Of a DNA stretch of 64,000 nt, positions 40,088 to 55,000 are shown piece by piece. The stretch is from NCBI RefSeq assembly GCF_900496995.4, contig NC_044029.1, positions 4,030,001 through 4,094,000 on the forward strand, given 5' to 3'. Under the pieces are notes generated by a model that saw only the letters and a list, made by a program, of their open reading frames with translations, did no database searches and was not told the origin of the DNA. The translations under genes and the position numbers were made by a program. Numbering within the stretch: the first letter of the stretch is position 1; every line of letters starts with the position of its first letter. This stretch comes from Aquila chrysaetos chrysaetos (Eukaryota; Chordata; Aves; Accipitriformes; Accipitridae).

Positions 40088-43000
40088 CTTAAAAAGGGGG
40101 AAAAAAATTAAATGATAACTAAAAGCAAGCTGCTATATATAAATAATTTTTTTTGTGTCTGAAAAGATGCAAGATTCCAAGGGTCAAAATGGCTTAAAAA
40201 AAACCCCAAAACAACAGAAACAAAACCCACAATCAAACAAAACTTAAAATAAAAGTGTTTTCTAATCACAAAGCTCAAGTGAAATGTGATAGCTACTTGT
40301 AACTACTCTTTAAAATCTGTGACATAAAGAGACAGCACGAAATTGATGACGTTTAAAACCAGCATCAAACACAGATGATGCATTCAATGTTAAAGTAAAA
40401 ACCAATTAAAATTACTGCACTGTATACAGATTTGAACTGTCTTTGTTTTAAACAACAGTTTACCTAATCCAATAAAGACAGCTGTTACATGAAAAAGTCC
40501 TTATAGGCAATAGCTGATCTCATACACCACAACATATAAATACAACACATATTCATACAGTCAGGTAAGGTGTCCTCACAAATAAAGTGTGGTTTAATTT
40601 AGCCTCTCTTGAAGTTAGTAGCAGCAGCGAGTCCCATTGCCAGCAACGGGATGCTTGCCAGGAAGTCTCTCCTCCCAGTGTTAAGGGTTAGTATAACTCG
40701 GTACAATCACTTCTTGAAGAACAGACGTCTTTCTTTTTAAGAAAACGATATAATGTCCATTTCCAAGTAACAGATTCCCTAAACTGCAGTAGCTCCATTA
40801 GAGTAGCAGCACGAACATAAATGAGAGCGGCAACAGCAGATTCCCAAGTAGCATTTCCCTTTCTAATTCCATTCTGACTTTACCCCTGTAAGCAGAGATG
40901 AAAATAACTCTGGGAAATACACAAACTTTGCACGGGAAACAAAATTTACGGTATTAGGATTTTTCCATCGCATCCTATTTCAGTAATATTTATTTTAGCT
41001 AGCTGAAGGCAGGCGCATCATTATGGTTGTCACATTGATAATTATTGTCATTAGCACAGTGAAAGACTATGGCTTCAAATTTGCATTGCACTGTCTGTTT
41101 TAAAACCTTATATATCAAAGGAGCACTGCACCAGACTCATCTCAATTGTTAACGGGGTAGTTCTTTCCCCATCTCGTAAAAAACATGCTGCTGCTTATTT
41201 CTGCCCGTTTGCTTGAAGAGGCAGGAATATGCACAGTAATCTTACCATTTGGGAGCAAACTTATTGCCTACTTCCTCCAAAGAATACTTCCAAAGCCAAA
41301 ATTTCTTGAAAAATAATAGGTACTTCAGATTGGTAGCTGGCCAATTTGCTGAGTTGATTAGTTAATAAGCAAGGTGGAATTCATCAATTCTCAGAGTGTA
41401 GTTTTCCAAATCTGAGAAACAGCTGTGTAAGAACTATCATATGGACAAGGTGGGAGAAGGGGAAACAGCTGGGTACAATGCAACCACTGACAGAATAAAC
41501 TTTTTGGGGAGGAGAGGTTAGGGGAAAGGCTAGAAGTGATTTTGCACCAGAACAAAGCTGTTTTACAATGTTTGACAAATGAAAATGAAGCCACTAACAA
41601 CTTCACAGACCCCTTCAAAAGCACATCCATTTTACTGGCCAAAGGACCAAAAATATAAGCTCACCTACACTCCCATAAATAACCTACTGCCCAGGCTGTA
41701 AGCAGTATTACCATGGTGCGGGGCCTGGGCAAATTAGTTTAGTCTGGTGCCCTGCTAAGATGATGTTTTTCTTCTGGAATCCAACCTATCATTTCCAGTT
41801 GACTTCATGCTGTGTTCTTTAGACACATCAACTTGTTTCGAGCTGACCTCTTTTATGTGGAAACCCTCACCAGACCCTCCTTCAACAAACCAAAAACCCT
41901 AACAAATCAGAATGGCTTGCTGGGTGCCTTGACTAACAGATTAAAACCTTTGAATATTTCAGGATCTTTTTTCACAGTAATCACAAGTTAGGAGAACACA
42001 GGATTTCTGGAATACGATCATCCTGTAAAAGCAAGATTTCAGAGGGCTATGCAAAAGTGTAGTATCATGGCCATCCATTGGCTTGGGCCAATGGAGACAA
42101 GAATGTGAATGTTTCTGGGTTTAAATCTTCAAGATAAAGCAAGCCACAAATGTGGAAAGCACAGCTCACAGAAATGTTTCTTTAAGGAATGACTCACAAG
42201 TATGGATAAATTAAAGTCTGCAGCAGTAATATGCCAGGGCCCATTATGTCATATTTAACTAACTTGTGTTTCTTTTGAAGAAATAATGAAGAAATTCCTC
42301 AAAAACCAGTAGAAGATGTTATGCCTGCTGTCCACATCAGTCTTTCAGAGTAGACCAACACAGTCTGTGAGCCAAAAGGAGACAATATTAATTACTTTCA
42401 TGAACCACCCTCCACTTTTCCAGTCTTGTACAGGATGGAAGTAGTCAATGATTGGTTCTAGGCAGCTGGAGGAAAACACACTTTCCTCCCTCCCCACCGT
42501 TGAATCTCTAATCCTAAAGCAATGTAGTATATATACATGGAAAGAAAAGAACCAACACGAGCCACAAAGGCTTTCAGGTGAACACCTACTGAAAACTACA
42601 GGAGTCAGCTGACTCTTCCCAGCTATGGCCACAAACAGCCTGAGGATATACTGATGTGGACAGGTAACAGCTGCTAACCTAGATAAGGAAATTTCCTACG
42701 CAAGCTCTCCTGACAAGAACTCTTTCTGCAGCAGTCACTAGATCTGTCAAGACCTGAACTGGAGGTAGGATTCCTGCCCTCTCCCTTCAACAGGGAGGAA
42801 AGGAAGACTTGAAGAGATTTACGTGAAGAGTTGTGTGGTGTCACGTCTAACGCCAGAAAGATAACACAGAAATCCTACTCTTAAGCAGACTCTGATGCAA
42901 TCTGATGTCCTAGGTTTTTTTAAGTCAGCTAGAAGAGAAGTCAATACCAATGGCCAAGTGATTTCTTTTACCATAGTTGTAGCTAAATGGACATAAAGAA

Positions 43001-46000
43001 GAAAGTTGTGAAGAACAGATATTTTTGTGGGTTTGATGTCAAAAGAAACCGTTGCATAAATAGGTATGGTCTGTTACTGTGTGTTCCCACTAAATTTTTG
43101 AAAGACGCAATCCATGGTCTTTTTTTCTGGTAGACTGGCAGAGGCAAAATCCTTGGATATGTTGCCAGACTTCAGGGTTGGTTTTCATAACATAGAACAT
43201 GACATTTTTTAGAGGGCTTTTCCTAACCTGTCTTTAAGAGGAAGGAATGGAAGTGGGAAAAAGAAGGGAAAAAGGAAGACAAACTACTGCTAGTTTTAAA
43301 GATAATAAATCAAACAGCTCAAGCAGTGAAAGGAATCAAGTTGTATCCAGTCTTATTCTGGAAGACAGACAGTCTGTCTTGTTGAGGCAAGAGAGATTTT
43401 CATATTCCTGCCTTCAAGTGCAAGTGGATGAAGCTACCCAGCAGTCCTCAGAGTTAGTAAAGGCTAGTTTGGAAGAACTCTTCTTGTTAGTTTTGGTTTT
43501 GTTTTTTTTTTTTTTTAAACATATTCTGTATACTCAGTCTCTCATGGAAACAAAAGCCATTCTTACTCTTTTATGAGCCTTTAATATTTCAAAGTCTCAC
43601 GCTTCACTTTAACCTATATATTTTTGTAAGTCTGGGATAATTTCTGATGGTTTCTTTAAATTCTGAAAAGTAATTTATTTATGCACCCTGATTAAAATAC
43701 ATATTTACTGGAAAGCTATGAAAGAAAGTCAGTTCCGTTTGCGTGGTTTATAGCCTGACAGTTCTCTTTATGCTGTCTTAATATTTTGTGTGTTTAATAT
43801 TTTAGCTCAGTATTTTGTTTACAGCCAAATTCCCATTTCTCTGAGTTCTTTTCAATATATACTAAAATGATTGCTACAAGTAATATAAAGAGATGGAAAA
43901 GCAAACTAAGGCCACACGGCTCTATCAAAGACAGTACTACAGCTAAGCACTGTGTGAATTCTAACAGTCAGAATTTGATGGCAGACAGACACCTACCCTT
44001 TCTTAGAAAGGAATTAATTTTCAAAAGCAATGCTTACCGTGGTCGCTGAATAGCAGCTGTTTCCATTTCTGTCTTTCTATTTCTGAAGCTTTAAATCCCA
44101 GTACAGATTTTAATTCTTGTAACACCCTCTTAGATTCCTGTCTCTCTCGTTCTTGTCTCTCTCTTTCTTCCTGGGAAAAGCAGTAAAAATCTTCCCTTTT
44201 GTATTCATTCTCTGTATCTGAATAATCAACATATGCTTCCAACTCCTAAAGAAAAAAAGAAAGAAAGAAAGGAAAAACATTTTGATCTTCACTGTCAGTG
44301 TAGACCCTGTCCTACAATCTGATGCACGATCAAGTGATCACAACAGAAGCCAAACACAGTAATAGGATGGAGCCCTGTTTGAGCAGAGCCAGTGGATCTG
44401 ACACTGCTCTCAGTTATGTTTGTATAATTTTGGAGCAAGTCTACTCATTGGAATTTAACATTACTGCAGTCACCTAAGATTTACTTTCATACACAAGTAT
44501 GATCAAGTGATATGCCTTGAAAATGGAAGTCCATTTCCCCATAATTACAGGTGGAAATAAGCAATGCCCATTTCTTTTTTTTTTTTTTATTTACACTGTA
44601 AGCAATTCTTCCTCAGTCAGGCATCTTCCTAATTTAACTTATGTAAATCCTTATTACGAGGATGTTCAGAATAGCAAACTCGTCCTCCAATTTTAACTAC
44701 ATTGACTTACAAGCATGAAAAAACAGAGCTCCATTTATGTTATAACAGCTAGCCAGTAAAGTTATTAGTCCCAGCTCTTTGATATGGAAAAAAAATCTAG
44801 AGAGAATACATGTGGGGTAGGCTTGGGAGAAGGGGAGGGAGGGACAGAGCAGAGCACGGGTGTTCAATCTGCTTTCAGAATGCATCTGCCACTCCGTTCT
44901 GGGATGGAGGAGGCCAGCCTCTCTTCAAGACAGCCCAACCATCACACATGAGTTCCCCAAACAACACAAAACTGTACAGTGTCACAGTCTGTTTTAGGTA
45001 CCCAAAAATGCAGAGATTACTCAAAGTGAAGACAGGCTGGTTTGTTCTGGAGCTTGTCACTTTCGCAGCTGTGTCGGTTCATCTAACAATATACAAGTAG
45101 GACTCTATTTTATTTTATATACCGCCTTTTAGCAATTCATATTTTTTCTATATTACTCTGACATGTGTTGCTGCTCTCCTCTTGTCACTTATTTCTAATG
45201 ATATATATGAGAAGAAGTGAATGCTAGTGCTCTTTTTTCCAGGATGGGGAATACCTCCCCATGGAACAGCAAAAGGAATATACATAATTTTTTTCTGTAA
45301 GTCCAATTACAAAATGGCACTGGCTACCTACTTGATCTGTCTTGGCAAGACAAGAAGGTCACTGCACAAGCAACTGGAAAAGGAATGGATACAGCAAACA
45401 AGCCCCAATTATTATTTTAAACGGTCCTATTTTTTTTTTACCTGCTCTTCAGGGATTGGATCTTTGTTTTCTATGTATATGGTTGGCTGTCTTACAGGTA
45501 CTGTAGTACGCTGTAGGTTGTCACAGGAAACTTCAAGTTTGCCTTTAGGGGGAAAGAAGAAAAGGGATTAAAAAAAAGAAAAAGATTGAGTGTTGAGTGA
45601 TGTTTTTGACTCATACAGGCATGGTCCAGGCATTGTCATTAGGTGGGATGGGCACAAACGAAAAAAAATGGTGAGAAGGCTGTTTAGAATACATTGAAAC
45701 ACTGTGTTAGAGAGGAGCATTTAAATAACTTAGCTATTTTGATATAAGCTGGATCTGACGAAACTTATCTTTAAATACTTCAACTAACAAATCTCAACAT
45801 TTTTATAGACTTTGAAAACCGGCAGATGGCAAGAAAAATTGGTAAAACCAGAAAAGAGACTTGGTATCCAAGTTTAAAAAGAGAAGTAAAATAGTAAAAT
45901 TATAGGCAAATCAACTTCAAATTCACTAAACTTGTTGCAAAATAGAGATTCAACCCCAGCACATTTCCAGGAAAGTCATTGGGCAAAAGTGAAAGTGAAG

Positions 46001-49000
46001 GATTTTTTTATTTTTTATTTCCCACGCAATCCCTCTCTTTTAGATCACACACTAGGTTATTTTTGTACTGAACTTTAAAAGGAAGCAAGTTATAATAAAA
46101 GTGCCTGCTGTGAAATTTTTATGCAAAGTAAAAATAAAACTAAAATAACTAAAAATACTATGGCATGCAGTCTAAAAAGAACATTTAAGGAAAGGCTAAA
46201 AAAAAGATCAGCGGAACTGCTGATTGTAGAGGGCATCAACAAAACACAACAGGCTGGCAGATGCAAATGTATCACACTACATCTAATATCCTCATAGATT
46301 GTTTTATGCAGCACTGAGAGGGAAGTTGTAAGACTAGACTTTCAGGCAAAGGACACAGATTTTGTTATACCATGTCTGGACCTGCACAGAGCCTGCATTA
46401 GGCCTCCCAGTGCTCCCAGTTCTGATGTAAGCATGAACAAGGTCAGCGTGCATGCCTCTAGGCCTACAGCAATATTCATCCATCTACTGGATATCCCACC
46501 GATATATCATTAAGAGCTTAGCTCACTCCAAATTTAGATTTCTGTAGGTAACTTGCTGATACCCCAAGTCATAATTTTCCTAATGCAGTCTCCATTACCA
46601 GCATTTTTCAGATGCTGGGCTGTGCCTTCCTAGGACAGTAAAAAAGCTCCTGGAAAAAAGAAATATCAGAAATTATAGGCTCATCTCCATGTCAGGAGAG
46701 CCTAAGTTCACTACCATTATTTAAGCTAGTTGTGATTCACAAGGAGAACAGCGTGGGCAGTACAGGTCACTAAGGTGAGGGACATAGGCAAAATGTTGGG
46801 ATATGCTGCTCAATATGACTTTTAAGCACACACAAGATTAGCTTACTCTCTCTGAGAGAGCAGGTAAACAGGTATTATATGCTCAATACATCCTCTAAAA
46901 TTTAAAATGTTCCAGGAAATGTCATTGTTAAGAAAGTTACATGACAACAACATTGTCATTTCAATTAACTATGTAATTTTTATGCAGTAAATAAATGAAA
47001 ATCTCAGGGACAATTCATCAAAATCCTACCCCTTCACATGTGATTCCCCAATCAAAGGCAAAAAGCCACTATCAGTCTGCACCCGGAAATGTAACCATCT
47101 GAATCCACAGGTCTAACAGACTGAGTTAACAAGTTTACATTTTTTGCTGAAACAAAAGCTTCAAGGTCATCACAATGAAAAAGTTTGACATAGGTATATA
47201 GTTTTTCAAAGTGTACGGTTGTAAGACCTTCTTCAGCTAAAATTCTGATACATGGGCTGAATGCTATCTTTATCCATTTCACCATTCCATCTCTAAAGTG
47301 TATCCCATTAGTTGCTAAATTAATCTCTCACATTTACCTTTTTTATTTGGGTTTCTTCCACTCATTTTTTCCACCTGAGAAATGGCTTCTTCCCAGCAGC
47401 TGTTGCTTGCCTGAATATGAGGCTGAATAAACTTTAGTTTTTGTTCCAGAACGTGACGGGCTTCTGTTGTCAACTCAGGTGTCTCCTTAGTGCTAACAAG
47501 TTTTTCAAGTTCATCCTCAAGAATTATTACCCTAAGTGATAAGGAGACGAACAGAAATAAGTAATAATAAATATTTGACTTCACCATTCCTTCAAGTATT
47601 TCATGTAATATCCTGTTATTTTCTTGAAGTTTTAAGAGTCTAACTCAGCCAACTCCTCCGAGATGCCCCAGATCCTTTTCTCCACATCAAGATACGTTGC
47701 TCACCTGCATTCATTATAGTAAATCTTAAATGCAAGATTAAAGGAGTAGGACAATTTCAACTATTTCACAAAGGCAGCAATGAATCTTTAAAAATACTTA
47801 CTAGGTAGTTACCACAGGCTGAACTTTTTTATAAAGCATTTGGTATGTTGCAAAATCAATGAAAGATAAGTATGTTTTCAGATTTTTTCAAGGGAGTGAC
47901 AAAAGCAAGGCATGATCTTAATGCACTGCTTAGCTTTGAATTTTCACCAGATAATTAAAGAATAACCAGGATTCCATACTGAACCAAGGATCTTTGACCC
48001 CATACTAGGTGAAGATATGCCTATGATTGCAATGACTATACGTATCTGCCTTTTTTGTTTTTAATCTGAGATACAAGCTGACAACCCAAAGAACTCAAGT
48101 CTGAAGCCTTCTTCCTACAGGCATATTCTCTTAATTCATGTGTAAACTTACTCATTGAGCAGTGCCTTGAGATGAAGCTGCAAGCTGCGTACCGCTGTCT
48201 GAAGACTGTTCAGCTCTCTTGACTTCTGCTTTGTTCTGGTCGGCCGTTCAAAACCCGACTGATGCTGAGTTTCAAAGTACCGATAGAACTCATAGCTTCG
48301 CTTAAGCTCCTCTAAGCAGGCAGCATGTGTATGAGGTAGGCCTTGAGTCACATCAGACAAGATATGATGAGGCAGCCGTTCTGGGGAGACCAAGGGCTTG
48401 GGGGACGCGTTGGCTGGGGAGAGGAGCAGCACCAGCCTCCTGAAGAATTCTGAGCTCTGCCCTACCCAGAGCTGAAAGAGGACCTGCAAAACAGCATAGG
48501 GTTAGCTCTGTGCACCTGGGAAGACAGCCAGCCTCCAAAGTAAATGTACAGATACACCATGGGAAAACATTCCTCGGCCAGCAACAGGAACTCTGAAAAA
48601 CTGCAAAAATCCGCTGAGTGTTTTTGAAGGCTATCCCAGACCATGGGAGGTTCAGATCTTGTGAACCTTAGGTGACTGTTAATTCTTTGATGAAGGATAT
48701 TATAGGCAATTATGCTCAGAAGGTTGTCAGAGGCCTAAAAACTCATATTCTCATCAGGCAGTTTCATGATTTGCTATAATTTCCACATATCCTACAGCCA
48801 AAATGCCAGTGGCAGCAAAGACATTTTTTCCTTTATAATGCCAAGCTATCATTTCTACGATCTACTAACTACTGCATTGCCCCACACCCAACCTTGAAAC
48901 ATAAGTCTAATTGCACTGCACTTCAACAAAAAACATTCTACATCTGAAGAAAGCTGAGCTGCTAACTTTTTTTTTTTTTTTTTTTTCAGCCAAAGTGAGA

Positions 49001-52000
49001 AATTTCACCAATACCACTAAGGAGGGAAAGGCTTGTAAGAAATGAATCGAATCACAATGTTATATATGGTACAAAAGAGGTCAGTCCATCTAGGAGCAAG
49101 GAAGCCCACAATTTCAGTTTCTTGAGAACTTCCAATGAAATGAAAAGAACTGTTTTCTTAGTTTAGAGAAGACTGTTGGCTCAGTAGACCATAACAGAGC
49201 AGTAGCATCTTATATCTCTAAAATTAAAAGGAAAGGTTATGACACTTTTCTCTGCAATACTGGCCCTTATTAAAAGGGATCAACTGTAGGTGACTATGAG
49301 ATGTAGTCTGAAATCTGTTCTCAAGCATTCCAGACCGAGGAAGACAAAGTAATTACACATCATGCTTTTTTCCACCCCCCTCAGCTACAGAATAGGACTA
49401 ACAATTTACTGTAGATTTTGGATCTACAGGATTTGAAATAATACATCTTTATACTCATAATACTATGGACAAGTAGCAGTTTTGTTCCAGTGTGCAAAGA
49501 ATCAAGAGCAAAACATTCAGAATAGTAACACAAAAAATTAAATGCCTTCAGATAGATGTGGCCTGATATACCCCAAGGGTGTATAAAAAAATACTTGGAC
49601 ACAAACTGATAAAACATTCCAAAAGAAAAAAATAATTCTCAATTTACAAAAGATGGTTAGAAGAAGAAAGAAGACAGTATGATATGAAATTAATTTGGAG
49701 CACACATGCAAGACTGTGATTTGGCTGGGTGCTAAAATAAAAAGCAAACAAATGGGCAGCAATCACCCAAGTGTCCCTGAAGGTGTGGTGCCCTGGATAG
49801 AAAGTCAAGAGCTCATGCTATAATAAGCACAGAAGACGACCAATCCCTTCTACCACACATATAAGGCAAAAGCAATGAAAGAGTAGCACACAAAAGTAGT
49901 GGACTTCAGGAATTGGTAGTAATAATCCAAAACCTACCTGAAAAAAAGCCCAATGATGAGAGAAAAGGAAATTCCAGATGTATTAGAGTTGCAAATAGCT
50001 TGCTCTGCCAATGACTTCTGATGATTTTTACTGACACTTAAACTTCACCCAAAACATCCAACTGGCTCTCCTCAGCTCAAATCAGTATTTTTTCTTAAGC
50101 CAAAAATTTTCACTCTTTAAATTGGTTTAGTTCAAGGACAAGGTAGCCAAAAGACACATGGCCTAGACACGGGCTTGAATGAAAATTAAAATGTTAACCA
50201 AACCTGGATACACATCTATATTCTACCTGCATTTTAATATAAAGGCAAGTTCTCTCAACTGAAAAAAAACCAAAGAGGACTGCATGTAAATCCAGGGCTC
50301 ACAACACAAATATGTCCCAAGGTTATCGAAGTATATCTATTTTATTATCTATGCAGGAATCTGCTTAGGACTGATTTATGTTAATTTAGCTTGGTTCAGC
50401 TACACCACACCCAGCCTACATTACTGTCTGTTATGAGTTAATGTAAACTGAGATTTACTAGTTTTGAGCTTAACTGTACCCAGAAAGCATCCCAACCAGT
50501 TTAACTAAAACAGATTTCAGTTAAATTACTGCAAATAGCAGGTAAACAAAGACTTAGCTTACAAGCTTGGGCACCTCTGACTGGCTTCTTGTGCTTAAAA
50601 AGAAGCACATAAATAAGTGGGCTTGCATGGTTGCAATTAGAACTTCAGCTAATGAAAAGGCAAGAAAAAAAATCCCAAAAGCTTACATCTGATGTAGCTC
50701 TTAGCTTACAACTAATTAGACAAAGCCTCAAAGCTTAGCAATCACTATTATTGATAACATTTACTGTCAGAACAAAAGAAGTCAAGGTCTAGGAATTAAG
50801 TTAATAAAATGCAACAAGAGCCAACCCATAGAAACACAGAAGTCACATAATAATGGAATTTTCCATTAAAAAAATAATGTTAAAAGGGAACTGCCTTGGC
50901 AGACAACCACTAGAGTGTAGAAGACTTGCATTCAAATTAGATCTTCTTTCCAATTGTAAACATTGACTCATGCAAATTAAAAATACCTAACATCTCAAAA
51001 CAAAATAGATAAAAAGGCCATTATATGGTTGTCATTCTGTTCAGTTAAATGTTTTTCAAAGATCAAAGAACCACACTGGCTCATGGCAGCAGGGGTCCAA
51101 GATTATGATTTCTACTCCTCTATGTAACTAAATGCAGCTATTCCCTTTGGCAATTACAACTAATTTGTATCTTCTGATGTCTCTCTTTTTATTCAAGTCA
51201 AGAGATTAGCTAAAAAAGATGTAAGTACAAATCTGGAAATTATTTTATTCAGCTGGGATCAAGTGAAATCAGAGAGCAAAAATCATGTTTAAGAAGGAGA
51301 TTGATCAAGCTGATTACAAAACACAGACTTGAATGTATATGATTTGCAGAAAAAAACCCTAATGTTGTATTGTGCAACTTCTCTTCAACTACATGCAAAA
51401 AGAGATCACCTAAATGCCAATAAATGTAGAAACCCATGATATGAGACTGATTACATCTCCGCCTCAGTTGACCATGTTACTACAGGCTAGTATGTACAAG
51501 CCACAGGGCTTCATGACAACTGAAAGAGATTTTCACCAGGAGCCTGCGTGGATGCGTAGGTCCTTCTAGGAGAGGTTACCTTGAGCGCAGGCAAGCTGAA
51601 GCCATCAGTTAGATTGTGTGCCTCCTCTTCAGAGACCTGCTCTTCGCTCAGTCCCAGACCCAGCTCCTTAAAAGGGACTACACAGATGTAGCTGGTCACG
51701 TTGTCACTCTCGGAGTTCAGAGGGTAGGTTTAGCTGGAGTTAAGGTGGTTAACAAAGCAACTTTTGCATTAAACATTAAAAAAATAGAAAAGGAAAAAAC
51801 ACCTAATAAGGTTTCTTGTTTCTGGCAATTTGTATGAAAGCACGTACATTCCACCCAAATCCACCTGAACCCTGTTTAATTGAACATTTTGCAATCCTTA
51901 TTCAGAGCACAAGTTTTAAAGGCTCTTAGAAGGATGACAGATAAGACATTGACAAAACACCTACATCTAAATACAAACACATAAAAGGAAACAAAACAGA

Positions 52001-55000
52001 TTGATGAAAAATCCCTGCATCCCTTTCAAGTGAGGAAAATAGCTTATCTTTAAATATTAAGTTTCCAAGAAGTAGCTCATGTCAATCTTAAAGCATAAAT
52101 CATATATTAACAGAGGAAAGAGGAGAACAATTATGCCATTTAAAGTTTCAAAGGTAGCCTGTGCTATAGACCAAACTCAGGATGATGGGAATTCCCTGTG
52201 AGTTCTGTCTGTGGAGGGACCGCTCAGAGCTCTCTACAATAACTGCTCTTTGACATTTCAGATAGTACCATGAAGAACAGGAGCTCACCAATTGTCATAC
52301 CATTAATTTTATTGATTACATTGCTGTAAAGCCACCATGATCTTGGCAGGAACAGTGGCAAACTGTTATCTACCAACACTATTCAGCACATTTAAATTCT
52401 GAGTATGAAAATGTACATTTCCAGTCCTCAGAAATGCTTAAAAAGTAGGAAGCAAGCACAATATAATTGATACCAGAAGACAGATAAAAATAAGTCATAG
52501 ACTAGGCAGTGTTTATTTTGAAATAGCACTAATTGCAGGCTAACCTCATGCTGGGGAAGGGGAAGGAGGAACAGTTCAAGATTTCTGCACATTTTGGATA
52601 GTTACCCAGTCACAAAATAGTAAAATTTGCTTTAGAATAGAAACCTACAACTTAAGGTCATAAGCACATTTGTTCCACAGAAATACGTTAAAAAAAATAT
52701 TTGTGAAGCATTCATGAAAGTAAGGCCTTAACGTAAACTATGGTTTTTCATTTATATTGATTTACAAACTGAACACTCTCATCTCTTGGGGCACATAAAG
52801 CCAATTAGAAGCACCTGTCTCCTGTCCAACTAATGTGTTTTCTGGGGAAGCTACAAATTCCACCCACTTTCACTCCCGAATTTTCCATCTACTAAATCCT
52901 CATAGGATTAAACTTGTAATAATGATTTGCTCAAAAAAATTTTTACGACTTGAGTAGAAGCACATTGCATAAAATAAAATTTCTGTGGCCCAGGAAACAG
53001 CAATACTAAGTGTCCAGGCTCTAAACAAACAACTACATTAACTAAATTTCTCCCTAATTTCTCCCTTAAGTCCAGGAAGAAAGAAGCCTATTAAGTGTTC
53101 TCTAGAAGCATGAATGCAGACAAAAACCTGCAATGCAAATCACCCAGAAACACAATATATTGTTGCCACCAGCTGCTGCCGCACATAAACACTGTGTCTG
53201 TTCCAAGTTAACCTGACAGCATGCCCAGCAGATGGAGCACATGGGATGAGGATGGTAACTCCATCAGAGATTGAAAAGTCAGGTCAAAACCCTTCAGGAC
53301 CAGTTATCTCAGAGACTAATTATATTCCTTGTTAATCTTTTCCCGCAAGAAGACACTTCCAACATCAGGACCACCATAAAAAGCAGTTTGTACACATGTG
53401 AATTTCTAAGTCATGCTACAAAAAAATTTCTAGGGAACCTCCCAAATATGTAGTTTCACCAAAGGAGCCACTTACTGATATTGTATCTCAGCTAGGGATT
53501 TCCAGTGGACTCCCGCATCTCCTGCCTTGCCCTCCTCTATTGTAGCCCTCCCACTCCCATTTCTAGGTGCTAGATGAAAGCAGAGAACTGATCCCATGCC
53601 CTCATTAGCTTCCTAAGGACTAAACCTTTAGAAAGTTTAAACACATACACACCAACATATACACAAACACACCTCCTTCATGCGCTTTGCTCTAAAATGC
53701 AAGTATTTTTAGTGCTAATGTTTTCTGTTAAAGCCAAAATACAGTAACTAACCTTAGGTTAGTTAAATTTTTCTGTGTCTTTGTGAAAATACTTCATTCA
53801 TCTGTTTAACTTACATTCCTTATTAGCTTGGAAGAAAAAAAGGCAAAGCTACTTAATAATAACCTGTTAAATCCAGAATGAAATACCTGTATAGTGAATG
53901 TCTAACCTCTGTCAGGAGGCCGATCTTATTTACCTATAGAAAAGCAAGAACATTAATGTACCCCTGTACATAACAATTTAATATTCATACTTTGCTCTTC
54001 AAAAGCACATTCCCATCTAAAGATCTAACAGGAGGGCCTCACAATATCCCTGAGAAATCCAAGCTGCTCTTTTATAAAATTCTCACCTGCTCACCAGGTG
54101 GGAAGGGATGAGCTAAGCATGTGATAACTGGCTGGTCAAGGAAGAAACACTGCACCAAAAAATGCCCAAGTATCTTTACTCAGACCTCCCAGCATTGGAT
54201 TTCTGATTTAGGCTTTTATGACCCAAAGAGGGTACTACTTTTTGTTTAGCTTACTGCCTTCTTGCGTGAGCTTTCTCTTTCCCAAGTTAAAAGGTATGTG
54301 TTTTTCTAACATTTCATGATGCAATAACTAAATTTTTACAGAGGAGAAGGAACAATTTTTTACTAGATTTACTAGAGGAAATTTGCAAGTTTCCCTGTGC
54401 TCAGTGCACCTCAAAGGTGTAGAATGCATTTTATATCCATTCTACCTTAATGGGGTAAGATATCATTCAATTTAAAATACTGCTATCCAATGGCTGTTTT
54501 TATAACACTACTTATGCCTTGCCATCAGAGAATGACACCTTACAACAAAATTAAAGTTTTTTCAGTTTATATGGTCCAATGCCCAGGTCCTACCTATCAA
54601 TATAGTTCAATGGAAACGGAGTATCACACCGTCTTGCACCATCTGAGGATGAGACTATTAACATCATCCAGTAACATAAGCTACAAAATCTTCTCCAACC
54701 AGCTTGCATATAATTAAATCAGTGAATAAACCATAGACTCCCATGATGCAGAACCCACAAGGCTCTTACGTATAAAAATATTAAGCAACTAGCACGCTGA
54801 CTGAAGTATTGCCTGAGTTATTACACAATTCAGTGGAGTATATATAGTGCAGATATTTGTTGAACTAGTAGTGACTGGTCTGCACAACATCCTGTAAATA
54901 CTTAACCCAAAATGCCTAATTTCTAGTTTAAGCTTTCAGCCATTGCATCCTGCTATACCCTTATCTTCCAGGTTAAAAGAGAAATACTCTTCTCTTTTCT

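Noticed and set aside
47052-47285. Smooth 77-codon minus-strand frame between VEZT exons
   Set aside because: The flanking VEZT exons join in phase without it, and mammalian vezatin has no such segment.
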